Shown: positions 25,969 through 34,994 of the stretch, in pieces
Layout of the letters: every line of letters begins with the position of its first letter
How positions within the stretch are numbered: the stretch's first letter is position 1
From: Fulvivirga ulvae
GTDB taxonomy: Bacteria > Bacteroidota > Bacteroidia > Cytophagales > Cyclobacteriaceae
Assembly (NCBI RefSeq): GCF_021389975.1
Contig: NZ_CP089981.1
Location: forward strand, 3,125,501 to 3,189,500
DNA length: 64,000 bases
Direction: 5' to 3'
Made by a program: the position numbers and the translations under genes
Notes under the pieces: generated by a model
The model's database searches: none
Seen by the model: only the letters and a program-made list of their open reading frames with translations
Told to the model about the DNA's origin: nothing

Positions 25969-26000
25969 ACAGGGATAAATGAATATTTTAGGCGTGAATA

Positions 26001-26495
26001 TTAAAATTGGACCAACACCTGATTTTTTTCTACGCTATCTCCTTTTTTAACCTTTACTGACTTTACCACACCATCACCGTCTGCCTTGATCACATTCTCC
26101 ATTTTCATGGCTTCAAGGATCATTATTGGATCGCCTTTCTTTACTTCGTCTCCTTCAGCCACCTGGATTTCAAAGATCAACCCCGGCATCGGAGCCTTTA
26201 CATCATTCATCTGAGCTGATGCAGCAACATCCATTCCCAGCTTTTCCAGAAGCAGGTCAAATTTGTCTTTGAGCTCTATGTCATATTTGCTGCCATTGAT
26301 CTTAAGTGTAATGCTCTTTTTCTTAAAGTCAGCATTTACTACTTCAGCACGGTATGACTTACTGTCTTTAATGATGTGGTACGACTGGTCGTTGATCCTG
26401 GCAATGTCCCACTCAAAAGGCTGACCGTCAATATCTATTTGGCCATCCTTAAGTGTTACTTCAAAACTATTATCGTTAACGTTTACTTTATACAT
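26001..26495 (-). CDS. Biotin carboxyl carrier protein (acyl-CoA carboxylase/decarboxylase type)
   Basis: The carrier subunit of a biotin-dependent enzyme such as propionyl- or acetyl-CoA carboxylase. The 164 residues have an N-terminal beta-rich region and a C-terminal biotinyl domain (about 88-164) with KAPMPGLIFEIQVAEGDEVK and the biotinylation motif EAMKM; the middle lysine takes biotin. The PMPG and KKGDSVEKNQVLVQF flanks match subunits of the propionyl-CoA carboxylase and methylmalonyl-CoA decarboxylase type rather than AccB, whose linker is Pro/Ala-rich. No partner subunit lies in the window. Confidence 0.85.
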   Translation of the reverse strand: MYKVNVNDNSFEVTLKDGQIDIDGQPFEWDIARINDQSYHIIKDSKSYRAEVVNADFKKKSITLKINGSKYDIELKDKFDLLLEKLGMDVAASAQMNDVKAPMPGLIFEIQVAEGDEVKKGDPIMILEAMKMENVIKADGDGVVKSVKVKKGDSVEKNQVLVQF

Positions 26496-26514
26496 AATTT
26501 ATAAGGCTATGGCT

Positions 26515-26522
26515 CAAAGATA
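26515..26522 (-). promoter_or_regulatory. -7 promoter box of the biotin carrier gene
   Basis: Minus-strand TATCTTTG fits TAnnTTTG, 19 nt before the ATG. Confidence 0.45.
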
Positions 26523-26560
26523 AAAGGGCTCTGCGGTTTTACCTGACGAATTTATCATTA

Positions 26561-26592
26561 TTTGAGATAATAACCACTTTTTGGTAACTTTG
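26561..26592 (+). promoter_or_regulatory. Promoter of the TPP-riboswitch transcript
   Basis: TTTG at 26561-26564, 20-nt spacer, TAACTTTG at 26585-26592. The predicted start, near 26599, falls right before the riboswitch. Confidence 0.65.
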
Positions 26593-26600
26593 CATTTAAA

Positions 26601-26689
26601 TAGGGGTGCCCAAACACACGGGCTGAGATTATACCCAAGACCTGAAAATATGGGTCGAAACCTGATCCAGGTAATGCTGGCGTAGGGAG
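26601..26689 (+). promoter_or_regulatory. TPP riboswitch (THI box)
   Basis: All conserved parts of the thiamin-pyrophosphate aptamer are present: GGGGTGCC (26603-26610), GGGCTGAGA (26630-26638), ACCC opposite GGGT, and AACCTGATCCAGGTAATG (26659-26676) followed by CTGGCGTAGGGA. Binding of TPP should switch off the TonB-dependent receptor downstream. A hairpin at 26704-26725 (TCCGG with CCGGA plus AA/TT) lies between aptamer and start codon; it lacks a T-run, so control may act on translation rather than by termination. Confidence 0.95.
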
Positions 26690-26754
26690 GTATGTTAAAA
26701 TGATCCGGGAATCCCCTGTTCCGGACTTGTTTAACGATATAATTAATTTGAGAA

Positions 26755-29199
26755 ATGAGGGTTTTGATTATTGCAGCGTTATTGCTGTTGTCGTCCTATG
26801 TGTCGCATGGACAGTTTGTGGTTAAGGGTACCATTAAGGATGCTGATACCGGTGAAGTACTTCCTGCGGCTAATGTGTTCTTAGAGGAAAAAGCAGTGCC
26901 GGCAGATGGACAGGGGAGGTTTACGTTTGGTGAGGTTAAGGAAGGGCAATACTTGCTGAAGGTTACATTCATTGGCTATGATCCCTATGAGCAGGAACTG
27001 GATGTTACCGACGATCAGGACCTGGAGGTTGTTTTAACGCCAGATGTTTACATGACTGACGAAGTGATAGTTTCAGCTACCAGGGCCAATGATAAAACAC
27101 CCACGACTTTTACAGTGGTAAACAGGGAAGAAATAGAAGAAAATAACCTCGGTCAGGATCTGCCATTTGTGCTTAACTGGACGCCTTCACTAGTCACTAC
27201 ATCTGATGCAGGGGCTGGAGTAGGCTACACGGGTTTGAGGATCAGGGGAAGTGATGCCACCAGGATCAACGTAACAATCAATGGTGTGCCGCTAAACGAC
27301 AGCGAGTCTCAAGGGGTGTTCTGGGTAGACATCCCTGATATTGCCTCTTCTACAGAAAATATACAGATACAGCGAGGTGTAGGTACATCTACCAATGGAG
27401 CAGGAGCTTTTGGAGGAACGATAAATCTGCAAACCAACACCAAACAGGAAAAACCTTATGGGGAAGTGATCAACTCTTTTGGATCATTTGACACGTGGAG
27501 GCATACACTGGGTTTTGGTACAGGTCTTATTGATGATAAATGGACATTTAACGGCAGGCTGTCCAAGATCACTTCTGACGGTTACATAGACAGAGCCACT
27601 TCTGACCTGAATTCTTACTACTTATCAGGAGGGTTTTATGGTAAAAAAATTCTGGTGAAAGCCATAATATTCGGAGGAAAGGAACGTACGTATCAATCGT
27701 GGTATGGTACGCCAGAGGCAGTTCTTGAAAATGATGCCGAAGGAATAGAGGCCGTGATTGCCAACAATGGAGTTAGCGATGCACTGGCTGAAAACCTTAG
27801 AACAGCAGGGAGAACCTTTAACTGGTACATGTATGAGGACGAGGTGGACGATTACCAGCAAGACCATTATCAACTGCATGTATCTCAGCTATTAATGCCG
27901 GATTTTACAGCCAATGTATCTCTGCATTATACTTATGGCCGTGGGTATTACGAGCAGTTCAGAGAGGATGCCGATTTTGAAGACTATAGTTTGCCCAATG
28001 TTACTGTTGGTGATACCACCATTACATCAACTGATCTGATCAGAAGAAGGTGGCTTGACAATGACTTCTATGGTTTTACCTATTCATTTGAGTATCAGAA
28101 GGAGCGATGGAATGCTGTTTTGGGAGGTGCATACAACATTTATGAAGGTGATCACTTTGGCGAGATCATATGGGCGGAATTTGCAGCAGGCACCTCTATC
28201 GAAGAGAGGTACTACGATAATACCGGTGATAAGAATGATTTTAACACTTTTCTAAAAGTCAACTATCAGATAACAAACAGCTTAAGCGCTTTCGGAGACC
28301 TGCAATACCGCAATGTAAGATATGACATAGCCGGGATTGACAATGATCAACGCTTGCTGGGCATTTCTGCAAATTATGATTTTTTCAATCCGAAGTTTGG
28401 ATTGGTGTACTCACTTGATGCAAACAGTAATTTCTACGCTTCTTACAGCATTGCAAACAGGGAGCCGGTACGTAGCGATTTTATTGATGCTCCAACAAGG
28501 CCTGAGTACGAAACCTTGAGAAATCTTGAAGCAGGATTTAGAAAAAGGGCTGCTAATTATCAACTCCAGGCCAATTACTACTTGATGGATTATAAAAATC
28601 AACTGGTACTTACCGGAGAGCTAAACGATGTAGGTAGCGCCCTGCGAACTAATGTTAAGAACAGCTACAGAACAGGTGTAGAGATCCAGGGGCAGTTTTA
28701 TATATCAAAGCGATTCAGGGTGATGGCAAATGCCACTTTTAGTCAAAACAAGGTAGGTTCGTTCAATGAGATCATATACGACTATGGGGCCGGTTTTGAT
28801 GAGTACAATATTATAGAAAATGAATATGAAGATACAGATGTTGCCTTTTCACCTGATATTATAGCCGGATCGCAAATCACTCTTCTCCCTGTAAAAGGAC
28901 TTGAGCTGTCCTTACTCTCTAAGTACGTGGGTAAGCAATATCTCGATAATACATCAAACGATAACCGGGCCATAGATGCTTATTTTGTGAATGATTTGAG
29001 GTTGATGTACACTTTACATACAGATTTTATAAGGGATATGGCCTTTACGTTCCAGGTGAATAATATATTTGATGAGCTTTATGCTTCAAACGGTTATACT
29101 TTTGGCTATCAGGGCGGACCGGATTATGTAGTAAGGGAGAATTACTATTATCCACAAGCCACGAGAAACTTCCTGGCTTCTGTAGCTTTGAGGTTTTAA
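26755..29199 (+). CDS. TonB-dependent receptor, TPP-regulated, predicted thiamin uptake
   Basis: An outer-membrane active transporter of 814 residues. A signal peptide (ALLLLSSYVSHGQ) is followed by a CarboxypepD_reg-like domain (about 22-100), a plug domain (TPTTFTVVNREEIEENNLGQ, LRIRGSDATRINVTINGVPLND, GAGAFGGTINLQT) and a 22-strand-type barrel ending in aromatic NFLASVALRF. It lacks SusC-specific features and has no SusD partner. The riboswitch in its leader marks thiamin, its phosphates or a precursor as likely cargo; TPP-controlled receptors of this sort are known from Bacteroides. It is followed by a perfect inverted repeat, so it may be monocistronic. Confidence 0.9.
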   Translation: MRVLIIAALLLLSSYVSHGQFVVKGTIKDADTGEVLPAANVFLEEKAVPADGQGRFTFGEVKEGQYLLKVTFIGYDPYEQELDVTDDQDLEVVLTPDVYMTDEVIVSATRANDKTPTTFTVVNREEIEENNLGQDLPFVLNWTPSLVTTSDAGAGVGYTGLRIRGSDATRINVTINGVPLNDSESQGVFWVDIPDIASSTENIQIQRGVGTSTNGAGAFGGTINLQTNTKQEKPYGEVINSFGSFDTWRHTLGFGTGLIDDKWTFNGRLSKITSDGYIDRATSDLNSYYLSGGFYGKKILVKAIIFGGKERTYQSWYGTPEAVLENDAEGIEAVIANNGVSDALAENLRTAGRTFNWYMYEDEVDDYQQDHYQLHVSQLLMPDFTANVSLHYTYGRGYYEQFREDADFEDYSLPNVTVGDTTITSTDLIRRRWLDNDFYGFTYSFEYQKERWNAVLGGAYNIYEGDHFGEIIWAEFAAGTSIEERYYDNTGDKNDFNTFLKVNYQITNSLSAFGDLQYRNVRYDIAGIDNDQRLLGISANYDFFNPKFGLVYSLDANSNFYASYSIANREPVRSDFIDAPTRPEYETLRNLEAGFRKRAANYQLQANYYLMDYKNQLVLTGELNDVGSALRTNVKNSYRTGVEIQGQFYISKRFRVMANATFSQNKVGSFNEIIYDYGAGFDEYNIIENEYEDTDVAFSPDIIAGSQITLLPVKGLELSLLSKYVGKQYLDNTSNDNRAIDAYFVNDLRLMYTLHTDFIRDMAFTFQVNNIFDELYASNGYTFGYQGGPDYVVRENYYYPQATRNFLASVALRF

Positions 29200-29207
29200 T
29201 CATTGGG

Positions 29208-29253
29208 ACAAAGCATGCTTCCGAAGTCGCGAGACTTCGGAAGCATGCTTTGT
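29208..29253. repeat. Perfect 21-bp inverted repeat, 4-nt loop
   Basis: 29208-29228 is the exact reverse complement of 29233-29253 around a GCGA loop. It lies 9 nt after the receptor stop. There is no T-run on the + strand, and on the minus strand the stem is followed by CCCAATG, so a classic intrinsic terminator is unlikely; mRNA 3'-end protection or rho-type stopping are other options. I did not see a second copy in the window. Confidence 0.85.
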
Positions 29254-29293
29254 GAACGATAAACACAGAAACGTTAAATACAAATCCCATCTA

Positions 29294-29324
29294 TTGTAAT
29301 AGTACTGATCAGGATTTACCTTTG
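29294..29324 (+). promoter_or_regulatory. Promoter of the ubiA-purN run
   Basis: TTG at 29294-29296, 20-nt spacer, TACCTTTG at 29317-29324; ATG follows 19 nt later. Confidence 0.55.
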
Positions 29325-29343
29325 CCATGCTAAACTGATCCTG

Positions 29344-30225
29344 ATGGTACCATCCTCACGTTATAAACCAAATAACTTCTCCTTATCAGGGTTCATCCAG
29401 CTTACCCGCTTCTGGAATTTGTTGATCATAGTATTCGCCCAGTATTTTACAGCCTCGTTTTTAATTGATTCTTCTAAAAATATAAGCTATTATTTATTGC
29501 ATCACGAGCTGTTTTTACTTTCGTTATCTTCAGTACTGATAGCAGCAGCCGGATATATTATCAATGACTATTATGATGTTAAGATCGACCTTATCAATAA
29601 GCCCCATCGTGTAGTAGTAGGCAAGGTTTTAAAGAGACGGGTGGCAATGGCTGCCCATACGGTACTTAATTTTACAGGCATCGGCTTAGGCTTTCTGCTT
29701 TCATGGCAAATAGGTGCAATAAATTTTGCGTCGGCACTCCTTCTTTGGCTTTATTCCAACCAGTTAAAAAGGATGCCCTTTATAGGAAATTTTGTAGTAG
29801 CTATATTAACGGGCCTGTCTATCTACATTGTGGAAATACTTTTTCAGTCGGGTAACCTGCTGGTGGTGGCCTATGCGCTTTTTTCCTTTGTGTTTACGCT
29901 TATCCGGGAGATAATAAAGGACATGGAAGATCTGAAAGGAGATGCCACTTTCGGCTGCAGGACTTTGCCGGTGGTTTATGGGCTCAGGAAAACAAAAAAT
30001 GTTATATATGTGCTATCTCTGGCTTTTTTATCAGGCCTTAGCTTTTTAGCTTATATATTTGTGGGAGAAGAAATGACACTTTTTTGCTTACTACTAATTG
30101 TTCCCTTAGGTTTTATGGCCTACAAGCTCTCCAGGGCCGACACAATAAAGGACTTCAGTTATTTGAGTAACTATTGTAAATTAATCATGTTCCTTGGGAT
30201 ATTAAGCATGGTTGTGTTTAAATAA
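29344..30225 (+). CDS. UbiA-family prenyltransferase
   Basis: An inner-membrane enzyme that attaches a prenyl chain to a small acceptor. The 293 residues have 8-9 membrane helices and both Asp-rich motifs: NDYYDVKID (about 76-84) and the second one, REIIKDMEDLKGD (about 190-202). The sequence resembles the group annotated as geranylgeranylglycerol-phosphate geranylgeranyltransferase-like in Bacteroidetes rather than MenA or UbiA proper; the acceptor is not known. purN begins 5 nt after its stop. Confidence 0.82.
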   Translation: MVPSSRYKPNNFSLSGFIQLTRFWNLLIIVFAQYFTASFLIDSSKNISYYLLHHELFLLSLSSVLIAAAGYIINDYYDVKIDLINKPHRVVVGKVLKRRVAMAAHTVLNFTGIGLGFLLSWQIGAINFASALLLWLYSNQLKRMPFIGNFVVAILTGLSIYIVEILFQSGNLLVVAYALFSFVFTLIREIIKDMEDLKGDATFGCRTLPVVYGLRKTKNVIYVLSLAFLSGLSFLAYIFVGEEMTLFCLLLIVPLGFMAYKLSRADTIKDFSYLSNYCKLIMFLGILSMVVFK

Positions 30226-30230
30226 ATAAT

Positions 30231-30812
30231 ATGACGAGAATCGCCATTTTTGCTTCAGGTAGCGGCTCCAATGCCGAGAAAATCACCGAATATTTTAGGA
30301 GCAACAATCAAATTACGGTTAGCCTTATACTCACAAATAACCCCAAAGCCTATGTGCTGGAAAGAGCAAAGAAGCTTCGGGTACCCGCTGTAGCCTTCAG
30401 CAGAGATGATCTGAGGAATACTAATAAAGTGCTTGACATACTGAGAGAATATCAGATAGATTTCGTGGTGCTGGCCGGGTTCCTTCTGCTGGTTCCTGAA
30501 AATTTGGTAGAGACATATCCTGGCAGGATCATCAATATTCACCCCGCCCTTCTTCCGAAGTTCGGAGGTAAAGGGATGTACGGAGATAATGTTCATCAGG
30601 CTGTAAAATCTGCAGGAGAGAGAGAGACCGGTATCAGTATTCACTATGTTAATAATAAGTATGATGAAGGCGAAATTATCTTTCAGGCTAAATGCCCTGT
30701 CACCGAAGAGGATACTGCCGAAACGGTCGCTGATAAGGTGCATCAGTTAGAATACCAACATTATCCGCAGGTAATAGAATCAGTGATTAATAATTCAATT
30801 AAAAATTTATAA
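30231..30812 (+). CDS. purN: Phosphoribosylglycinamide formyltransferase
   Basis: It transfers a formyl group from 10-formyl-THF to GAR in purine synthesis. The 193 residues show the GART layout: IAIFASGSGSNAEKI with the phosphate loop, the formyl-THF region VLAGFLLLVPENLVETYPGRIINIHPALLPKFGG with catalytic N-x-H in INIHP, and GISIHYVNNKYDEGEII with the catalytic Asp. The stop codon region doubles as the -7 box of purH. It is likely cotranscribed with the upstream ubiA-like gene. Confidence 0.95.
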   Translation: MTRIAIFASGSGSNAEKITEYFRSNNQITVSLILTNNPKAYVLERAKKLRVPAVAFSRDDLRNTNKVLDILREYQIDFVVLAGFLLLVPENLVETYPGRIINIHPALLPKFGGKGMYGDNVHQAVKSAGERETGISIHYVNNKYDEGEIIFQAKCPVTEEDTAETVADKVHQLEYQHYPQVIESVINNSIKNL

Positions 30813-30817
30813 TTTTG
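30810..30817 (+). promoter_or_regulatory. -7 promoter box of purH
   Basis: TAATTTTG overlaps the purN stop codon, 83 nt before the purH ATG. Confidence 0.45.
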
Positions 30818-30900
30818 CAGCTTGAAAATTTCGGATGCCCGGATATATTACAGAGATAGATCAGGGGTATCTATCAACTCTCAATCACTAAATATAACTC

Positions 30901-32424
30901 ATGTCTTTGAAGAAGATCAAATCGGCCTTAATATCAGTTTATTACAAGGACAATCTTGAGCCGATAGTCAGGCTACTTGCGAAAAACAATGTTCAGATTT
31001 TTTCAACCGGAGGTACTCAGAAATTCATTGAAGACCTTGGCGTGGAAGTAACAGCTGTGGAGGACTTAACCAGCTATCCTTCAATTTTTGGAGGAAGGGT
31101 AAAAACATTACACCCTAAAGTGTTTGGAGGTATCTTGTACAGAAGAGAGCTGGATGATGATCAGAAACAGGCCGATGAGTTTGAAATACCCAGTATAGAC
31201 TTAGTGATTGTTGACCTGTATCCTTTTGAAGAAACCGTAGCTTCTGGTGCATCTGAACAGGATATTATAGAAAAAATTGATATTGGGGGTATTTCTTTGA
31301 TCAGAGCAGCAGCTAAAAATTTTAAGGACGTACTCATCGTATCTTCACGGGAACAATATACTGATGTTGAGCAATTGCTAAGAGCAAAAGAAGGAGCTAC
31401 CGAACTGACTGACCGGAAGCTGTTCGCGGCTAAAGCCTTCGATATGAGCTCTCATTATGATTCAGCCATTTTCAACTATTTCAATGGCAACGGTGAGGTA
31501 GGTAGCTTTAAGCAAAGCCTGAGAGATAAAAAAGTACTTCGGTATGGCGAAAACCCACACCAGGAGGGCGCATATTACGGTGACCTTGATTCAATGCTGG
31601 AGAAACTCAATGGCAAAGAACTTTCTTACAATAATCTTGTTGATATTGACGCGGCAGTTTCGTTAATTGAAGAGTTTGACGATACTGCTTTTGCTATACT
31701 TAAACATACCAATGCATGCGGTGTGGCTACAGGCAGCACAGTGAAGGAGGCTTATGAAAGAGCATTCGCAGCTGATACCGTTTCGGCTTTTGGAGGAGTA
31801 TTGATCACCAACAAAACTATGGATAAAGATGCGGCGGAAGCTATGCATTCGTTGTTCTTTGAGATCTTGATTGCTCCAGATTTTACAGAAGATGCCCTGG
31901 AGGTACTTAAGCAAAAGAAAAACAGGATATTGCTGAAACAACAATATAAACTGAATACAAAAAAACAATATAAAAGCCTGCTAAACGGAGTAATAGAACA
32001 AGACAGGGACTTGAAAACAGATGCACTGGAGGACCTTAAGGTAGTGACAAAGAAAGCTCCTGCTGAAGAAGAGAAATCAGCCCTGATCTTTGCCAGTAAA
32101 GTGGCCAAACATACCAAGTCCAATACTATAGTGTTGGCAAAGGATGGTCAGCTACTGGCAAGCGGTGTAGGCCAGACCTCACGTGTAGATGCCCTGAAGC
32201 AGGCCATTCACAAAGCCAAAACTTTTGGTTTTGATCTTAATGGTGCCGTTATGGCTTCTGATGCTTTCTTTCCTTTCCCGGACTGTGTGGAGATCGCTTA
32301 CAGTGAGGGGGTAAGGTCGGTGATTCAGCCAGGAGGTTCTATTAAAGATCAGGATTCCATTGATTTTTGTGATAAAAACAACATGGCTATGGTATTTACC
32401 GGAATACGCCATTTCAAACATTAA
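30901..32424 (+). CDS. purH: Bifunctional AICAR formyltransferase / IMP cyclohydrolase
   Basis: It carries out the last two steps of IMP synthesis. The N-terminal cyclohydrolase (MGS-like) domain has ALISVYYKDNLEPIV, FSTGGTQKFIED and GGRVKTLHPKVFGGILYRR. The AICAR transformylase domain has RYGENPHQEGAYY, ELSYNNLVDIDAA, ILKHTNACGVATG (the K-H pair of the active site) and the C-terminal SDAFFPFPDCVEIA and VIQPGGSIKDQD. At 507 residues it has normal length. Confidence 0.96.
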   Translation: MSLKKIKSALISVYYKDNLEPIVRLLAKNNVQIFSTGGTQKFIEDLGVEVTAVEDLTSYPSIFGGRVKTLHPKVFGGILYRRELDDDQKQADEFEIPSIDLVIVDLYPFEETVASGASEQDIIEKIDIGGISLIRAAAKNFKDVLIVSSREQYTDVEQLLRAKEGATELTDRKLFAAKAFDMSSHYDSAIFNYFNGNGEVGSFKQSLRDKKVLRYGENPHQEGAYYGDLDSMLEKLNGKELSYNNLVDIDAAVSLIEEFDDTAFAILKHTNACGVATGSTVKEAYERAFAADTVSAFGGVLITNKTMDKDAAEAMHSLFFEILIAPDFTEDALEVLKQKKNRILLKQQYKLNTKKQYKSLLNGVIEQDRDLKTDALEDLKVVTKKAPAEEEKSALIFASKVAKHTKSNTIVLAKDGQLLASGVGQTSRVDALKQAIHKAKTFGFDLNGAVMASDAFFPFPDCVEIAYSEGVRSVIQPGGSIKDQDSIDFCDKNNMAMVFTGIRHFKH

Positions 32425-32431
32425 AAAAATG

Positions 32432-32439
32432 TAATTTTG
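32432..32439 (+). promoter_or_regulatory. -7 promoter box of the mre operon
   Basis: TAATTTTG, 67 nt before the mreB ATG; no clear -33 TTTG. Confidence 0.45.
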
Positions 32440-32506
32440 CAAGTTAAAAAGAAACTAATTTGTAAATTTCCACTTATTGATAAGCCTAACCATTTGACAA
32501 CATAAC

Positions 32507-33532
32507 ATGGGATTGTTCGATTTTTTTTCTAGTGATATAGCCATTGACCTCGGTACAGCTAACACCCTAATCATACATAAAGACAAAATAGTAGTAGATG
32601 AGCCCTCCATAATAGCCATCGATAAAAATACAAACAAAGTATTGGCTATTGGCAGGGAAGCTATGCAGATGCATGAGAAGACACATGAGAATATCAAGAC
32701 CATTCGTCCGTTAAAGGATGGCGTGATCGCTGACTTCCATGCTGCCGAGCATATGATCAGAGGAATGATCAAAATGATCGATAGCGGTAAGAAATTATTT
32801 CCTTCTTCGCACCGTATGGTGATCTGTATACCATCAGGTATTACTGAGGTTGAAAAAAGAGCTGTGCGTGACTCGGCGGAACATGCCGGAGCCAAAGAAG
32901 TTTATATGATCCATGAGCCTATTGCAGCAGCCATAGGTATAGGTATCGACATCGAACAGCCTGTAGGTTCCATGATTGTTGACATCGGAGGAGGAACAAC
33001 TGAGATTGCTGTAATAGCACTTTCAGGGATTGTTTGCGACCAGTCTATCCGTGTAGCGGGTGATACGTTTAACCGCGACATTCTTGACTACATGCGTAGA
33101 CAACACAACCTGCTGATCGGTGAAAGATCTGCAGAGAAAGTGAAGATAGAAGTAGGTTCTGCACTTACTGAGCTTGACGACGGCCCTGAAGATTATGAAA
33201 TAAGAGGCCGTGACCTGATGACGGGTATTCCTAAAGTAATAAAGATCTCTTACTCTGAAATAGCATTTGCCCTTGACAAGTCGGTGTCTAAAATTGAAGA
33301 GGCTGTTCTGAAAGCTTTGGAGATCTCTCCACCCGAGTTATCAGCAGATATTTATGATAACGGTATCCATCTAACAGGTGGTGGCGCGTTGCTTCGAGGG
33401 TTGGATAAACGACTTGCCTTGAAAACAAAATTGCCTATTCACGTTGCTGAAGATCCGTTAAGAGCTGTGGTAAGAGGTACAGGGCACGCACTTAAGAATC
33501 TGAATTCTTTCAAAGCAGTACTAATGACATAA
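32507..33532 (+). CDS. mreB: Rod shape-determining protein MreB
   Basis: Actin-like ATPase whose filaments guide wall synthesis along the cylinder. The 341 residues begin with MGLFDFFSSDIAIDLGTANT, the phosphate-1 loop; VDIGGGTTEIAVIALSGI is phosphate-2 and HLTGGGALLRGLDKRL the adenosine motif. Normal length. First gene of the five-gene operon mreB-mreC-mreD-PBP2-rodA; the 62-nt gap to mreC is the only sizeable gap in it. Rod-shaped cells are expected. Confidence 0.97.
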   Translation: MGLFDFFSSDIAIDLGTANTLIIHKDKIVVDEPSIIAIDKNTNKVLAIGREAMQMHEKTHENIKTIRPLKDGVIADFHAAEHMIRGMIKMIDSGKKLFPSSHRMVICIPSGITEVEKRAVRDSAEHAGAKEVYMIHEPIAAAIGIGIDIEQPVGSMIVDIGGGTTEIAVIALSGIVCDQSIRVAGDTFNRDILDYMRRQHNLLIGERSAEKVKIEVGSALTELDDGPEDYEIRGRDLMTGIPKVIKISYSEIAFALDKSVSKIEEAVLKALEISPPELSADIYDNGIHLTGGGALLRGLDKRLALKTKLPIHVAEDPLRAVVRGTGHALKNLNSFKAVLMT

Positions 33533-33594
33533 TTGTTGTTTGTTTGGTAGTTAGGCTAACTAAAATTTTTTGACTTTTGATCAACACGGGGTAA

Positions 33595-34473
33595 ATGCAA
33601 AGATTATTTCTGTTTCTTTATCAATACAGAGCGTTCTTGACATTTCTTTTCCTAGAGATACTTTGTAGTTGGTTTATTATACAAAACAACAATTATCAGG
33701 GAGCTAAATTCTTTAATTCTTCAAACAGGCTGGCGGCAGGGCTACTTCAGTCGTCAGGTAATATATCGGACTACTTCAGTCTGGCAAAGGTTAATACTGA
33801 CCTTGCCCGGGAGAATGCAGATTTAAAAGAGAGGCTTGAGCAGCTTAATCAAAAGCTTGTTGAGGTTCAGATAAGCCAGGTAAACGACAGCACCCTGTCT
33901 GAAGCAGATAGCGTTACCATCCCTGAAACAGACAGCATTGTCATTAGAAAATATGAGTACTTTAGTGCTAAAGTCATTAACAACTCAACGCGGAGGTTTA
34001 ATAACTATATTACCATAAACAAAGGGGCAGTTGATGGTGTAGAGCCGGGATTTGGCGTTATTGGTAACGATGGTGTGGTTGGCAAAGTAAAGATTGTTTC
34101 GAAACACTTTTCTGTGATTACCTCTATTCTGCATGGAGATGTGCTGGTTTCGGCCAAAGTAAAAAGGACCGGTGATCTGGCTACAGTAAAGTGGGGTGGA
34201 ATAGATCCCTATATTGCGCAGCTTATGTATGTTCCCCGTCATGTAAAACCTCAGGTGAATGATACTATAGTTACTTCTGGTTACAATGCAATATTCCCCG
34301 AGGGTATACCTATAGGTTTAATAAAAGAAGTAGAGGTTCGTGAAGATGCTCTTTTTTACGACATCACCATATCATTGGCCAGCGACTTGAATGAGCTATC
34401 CTATGTGTACCTCATCAAAAATAGCCTTAAAACGGAACAAGATTCTTTGGAAACTAACGCGGAAATATTTTAA
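33595..34473 (+). CDS. mreC: Rod shape-determining protein MreC
   Basis: A bitopic periplasmic scaffold that links MreB to PBP2. The 292 residues have one membrane helix near the N-terminus (about 11-29), a coiled coil (about 60-95; NTDLARENADLKERLEQLNQKL) and the double beta-barrel domain (YFSAKVINNSTRRFNNYITINKGAVDGVEPGFGVIGNDGVVGKV). Its TAA overlaps the ATG of mreD by one base. Confidence 0.93.
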   Translation: MQRLFLFLYQYRAFLTFLFLEILCSWFIIQNNNYQGAKFFNSSNRLAAGLLQSSGNISDYFSLAKVNTDLARENADLKERLEQLNQKLVEVQISQVNDSTLSEADSVTIPETDSIVIRKYEYFSAKVINNSTRRFNNYITINKGAVDGVEPGFGVIGNDGVVGKVKIVSKHFSVITSILHGDVLVSAKVKRTGDLATVKWGGIDPYIAQLMYVPRHVKPQVNDTIVTSGYNAIFPEGIPIGLIKEVEVREDALFYDITISLASDLNELSYVYLIKNSLKTEQDSLETNAEIF

Positions 34474-34994
34474 TGCTTAACAGGAGACTTATATTACAAA
34501 TCATTTCTTTCTTTCTGTATGTATTAGTACAGGTTCTTCTGCTTCAAAACCTTGTGCTTTTTGATAAGTCTTTTTGCTTCTTGTATGTGGCCTTTTTACT
34601 TGTATTGCCTGTGGAGACCGGTGTACTAACCTTAATGACCCTGGGTTTTATTCTTGGTATATCAGTTGATATTTTTTATGATAGTCTGGGAATTCATGCA
34701 GCATCGTGCGTGTTTATAATGTTTATAAGGAACTACTGGCTCAACCTGCTTACACCGCAGGGAGGCTATGACACAGGCTCGATGCCTACAGTCCGGTTGA
34801 ATGGCTGGCAATGGTTTAGTTTTTACGCTTTGCCACTAATTTTTCTCCACCACTGTGTGTTGTTTTTTATTGAGTCTGCAGGTTTTGGATTGTTTGGCTT
34901 TACACTATCCAAAGCTTTTTTTAGTACATGGTTTACTTTCGCCGTAATTCTGATTACACAATACCTGTTTTATAATAAGAGGAGAGGACTATGA
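34473..34994 (+). CDS. mreD: Rod shape-determining protein MreD-like
   Basis: A small polytopic membrane protein of 173 residues with about five or six hydrophobic helices. Sequence is weakly conserved, as usual for MreD. The call rests on its place between mreC and PBP2 plus the pattern LLLQNLVLFDKSFCFLYVAFLLVLP, typical of Bacteroidetes MreD starts. The start shares a base with the mreC stop, and its stop overlaps the PBP2 ATG (ATGA). Confidence 0.85.
   Translation: MLNRRLILQIISFFLYVLVQVLLLQNLVLFDKSFCFLYVAFLLVLPVETGVLTLMTLGFILGISVDIFYDSLGIHAASCVFIMFIRNYWLNLLTPQGGYDTGSMPTVRLNGWQWFSFYALPLIFLHHCVLFFIESAGFGLFGFTLSKAFFSTWFTFAVILITQYLFYNKRRGL

Noticed and set aside
29208..29253. Intrinsic terminator of the TonB receptor
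   Set aside because: There is no T-run after the stem on either strand, so I list it as an inverted repeat.
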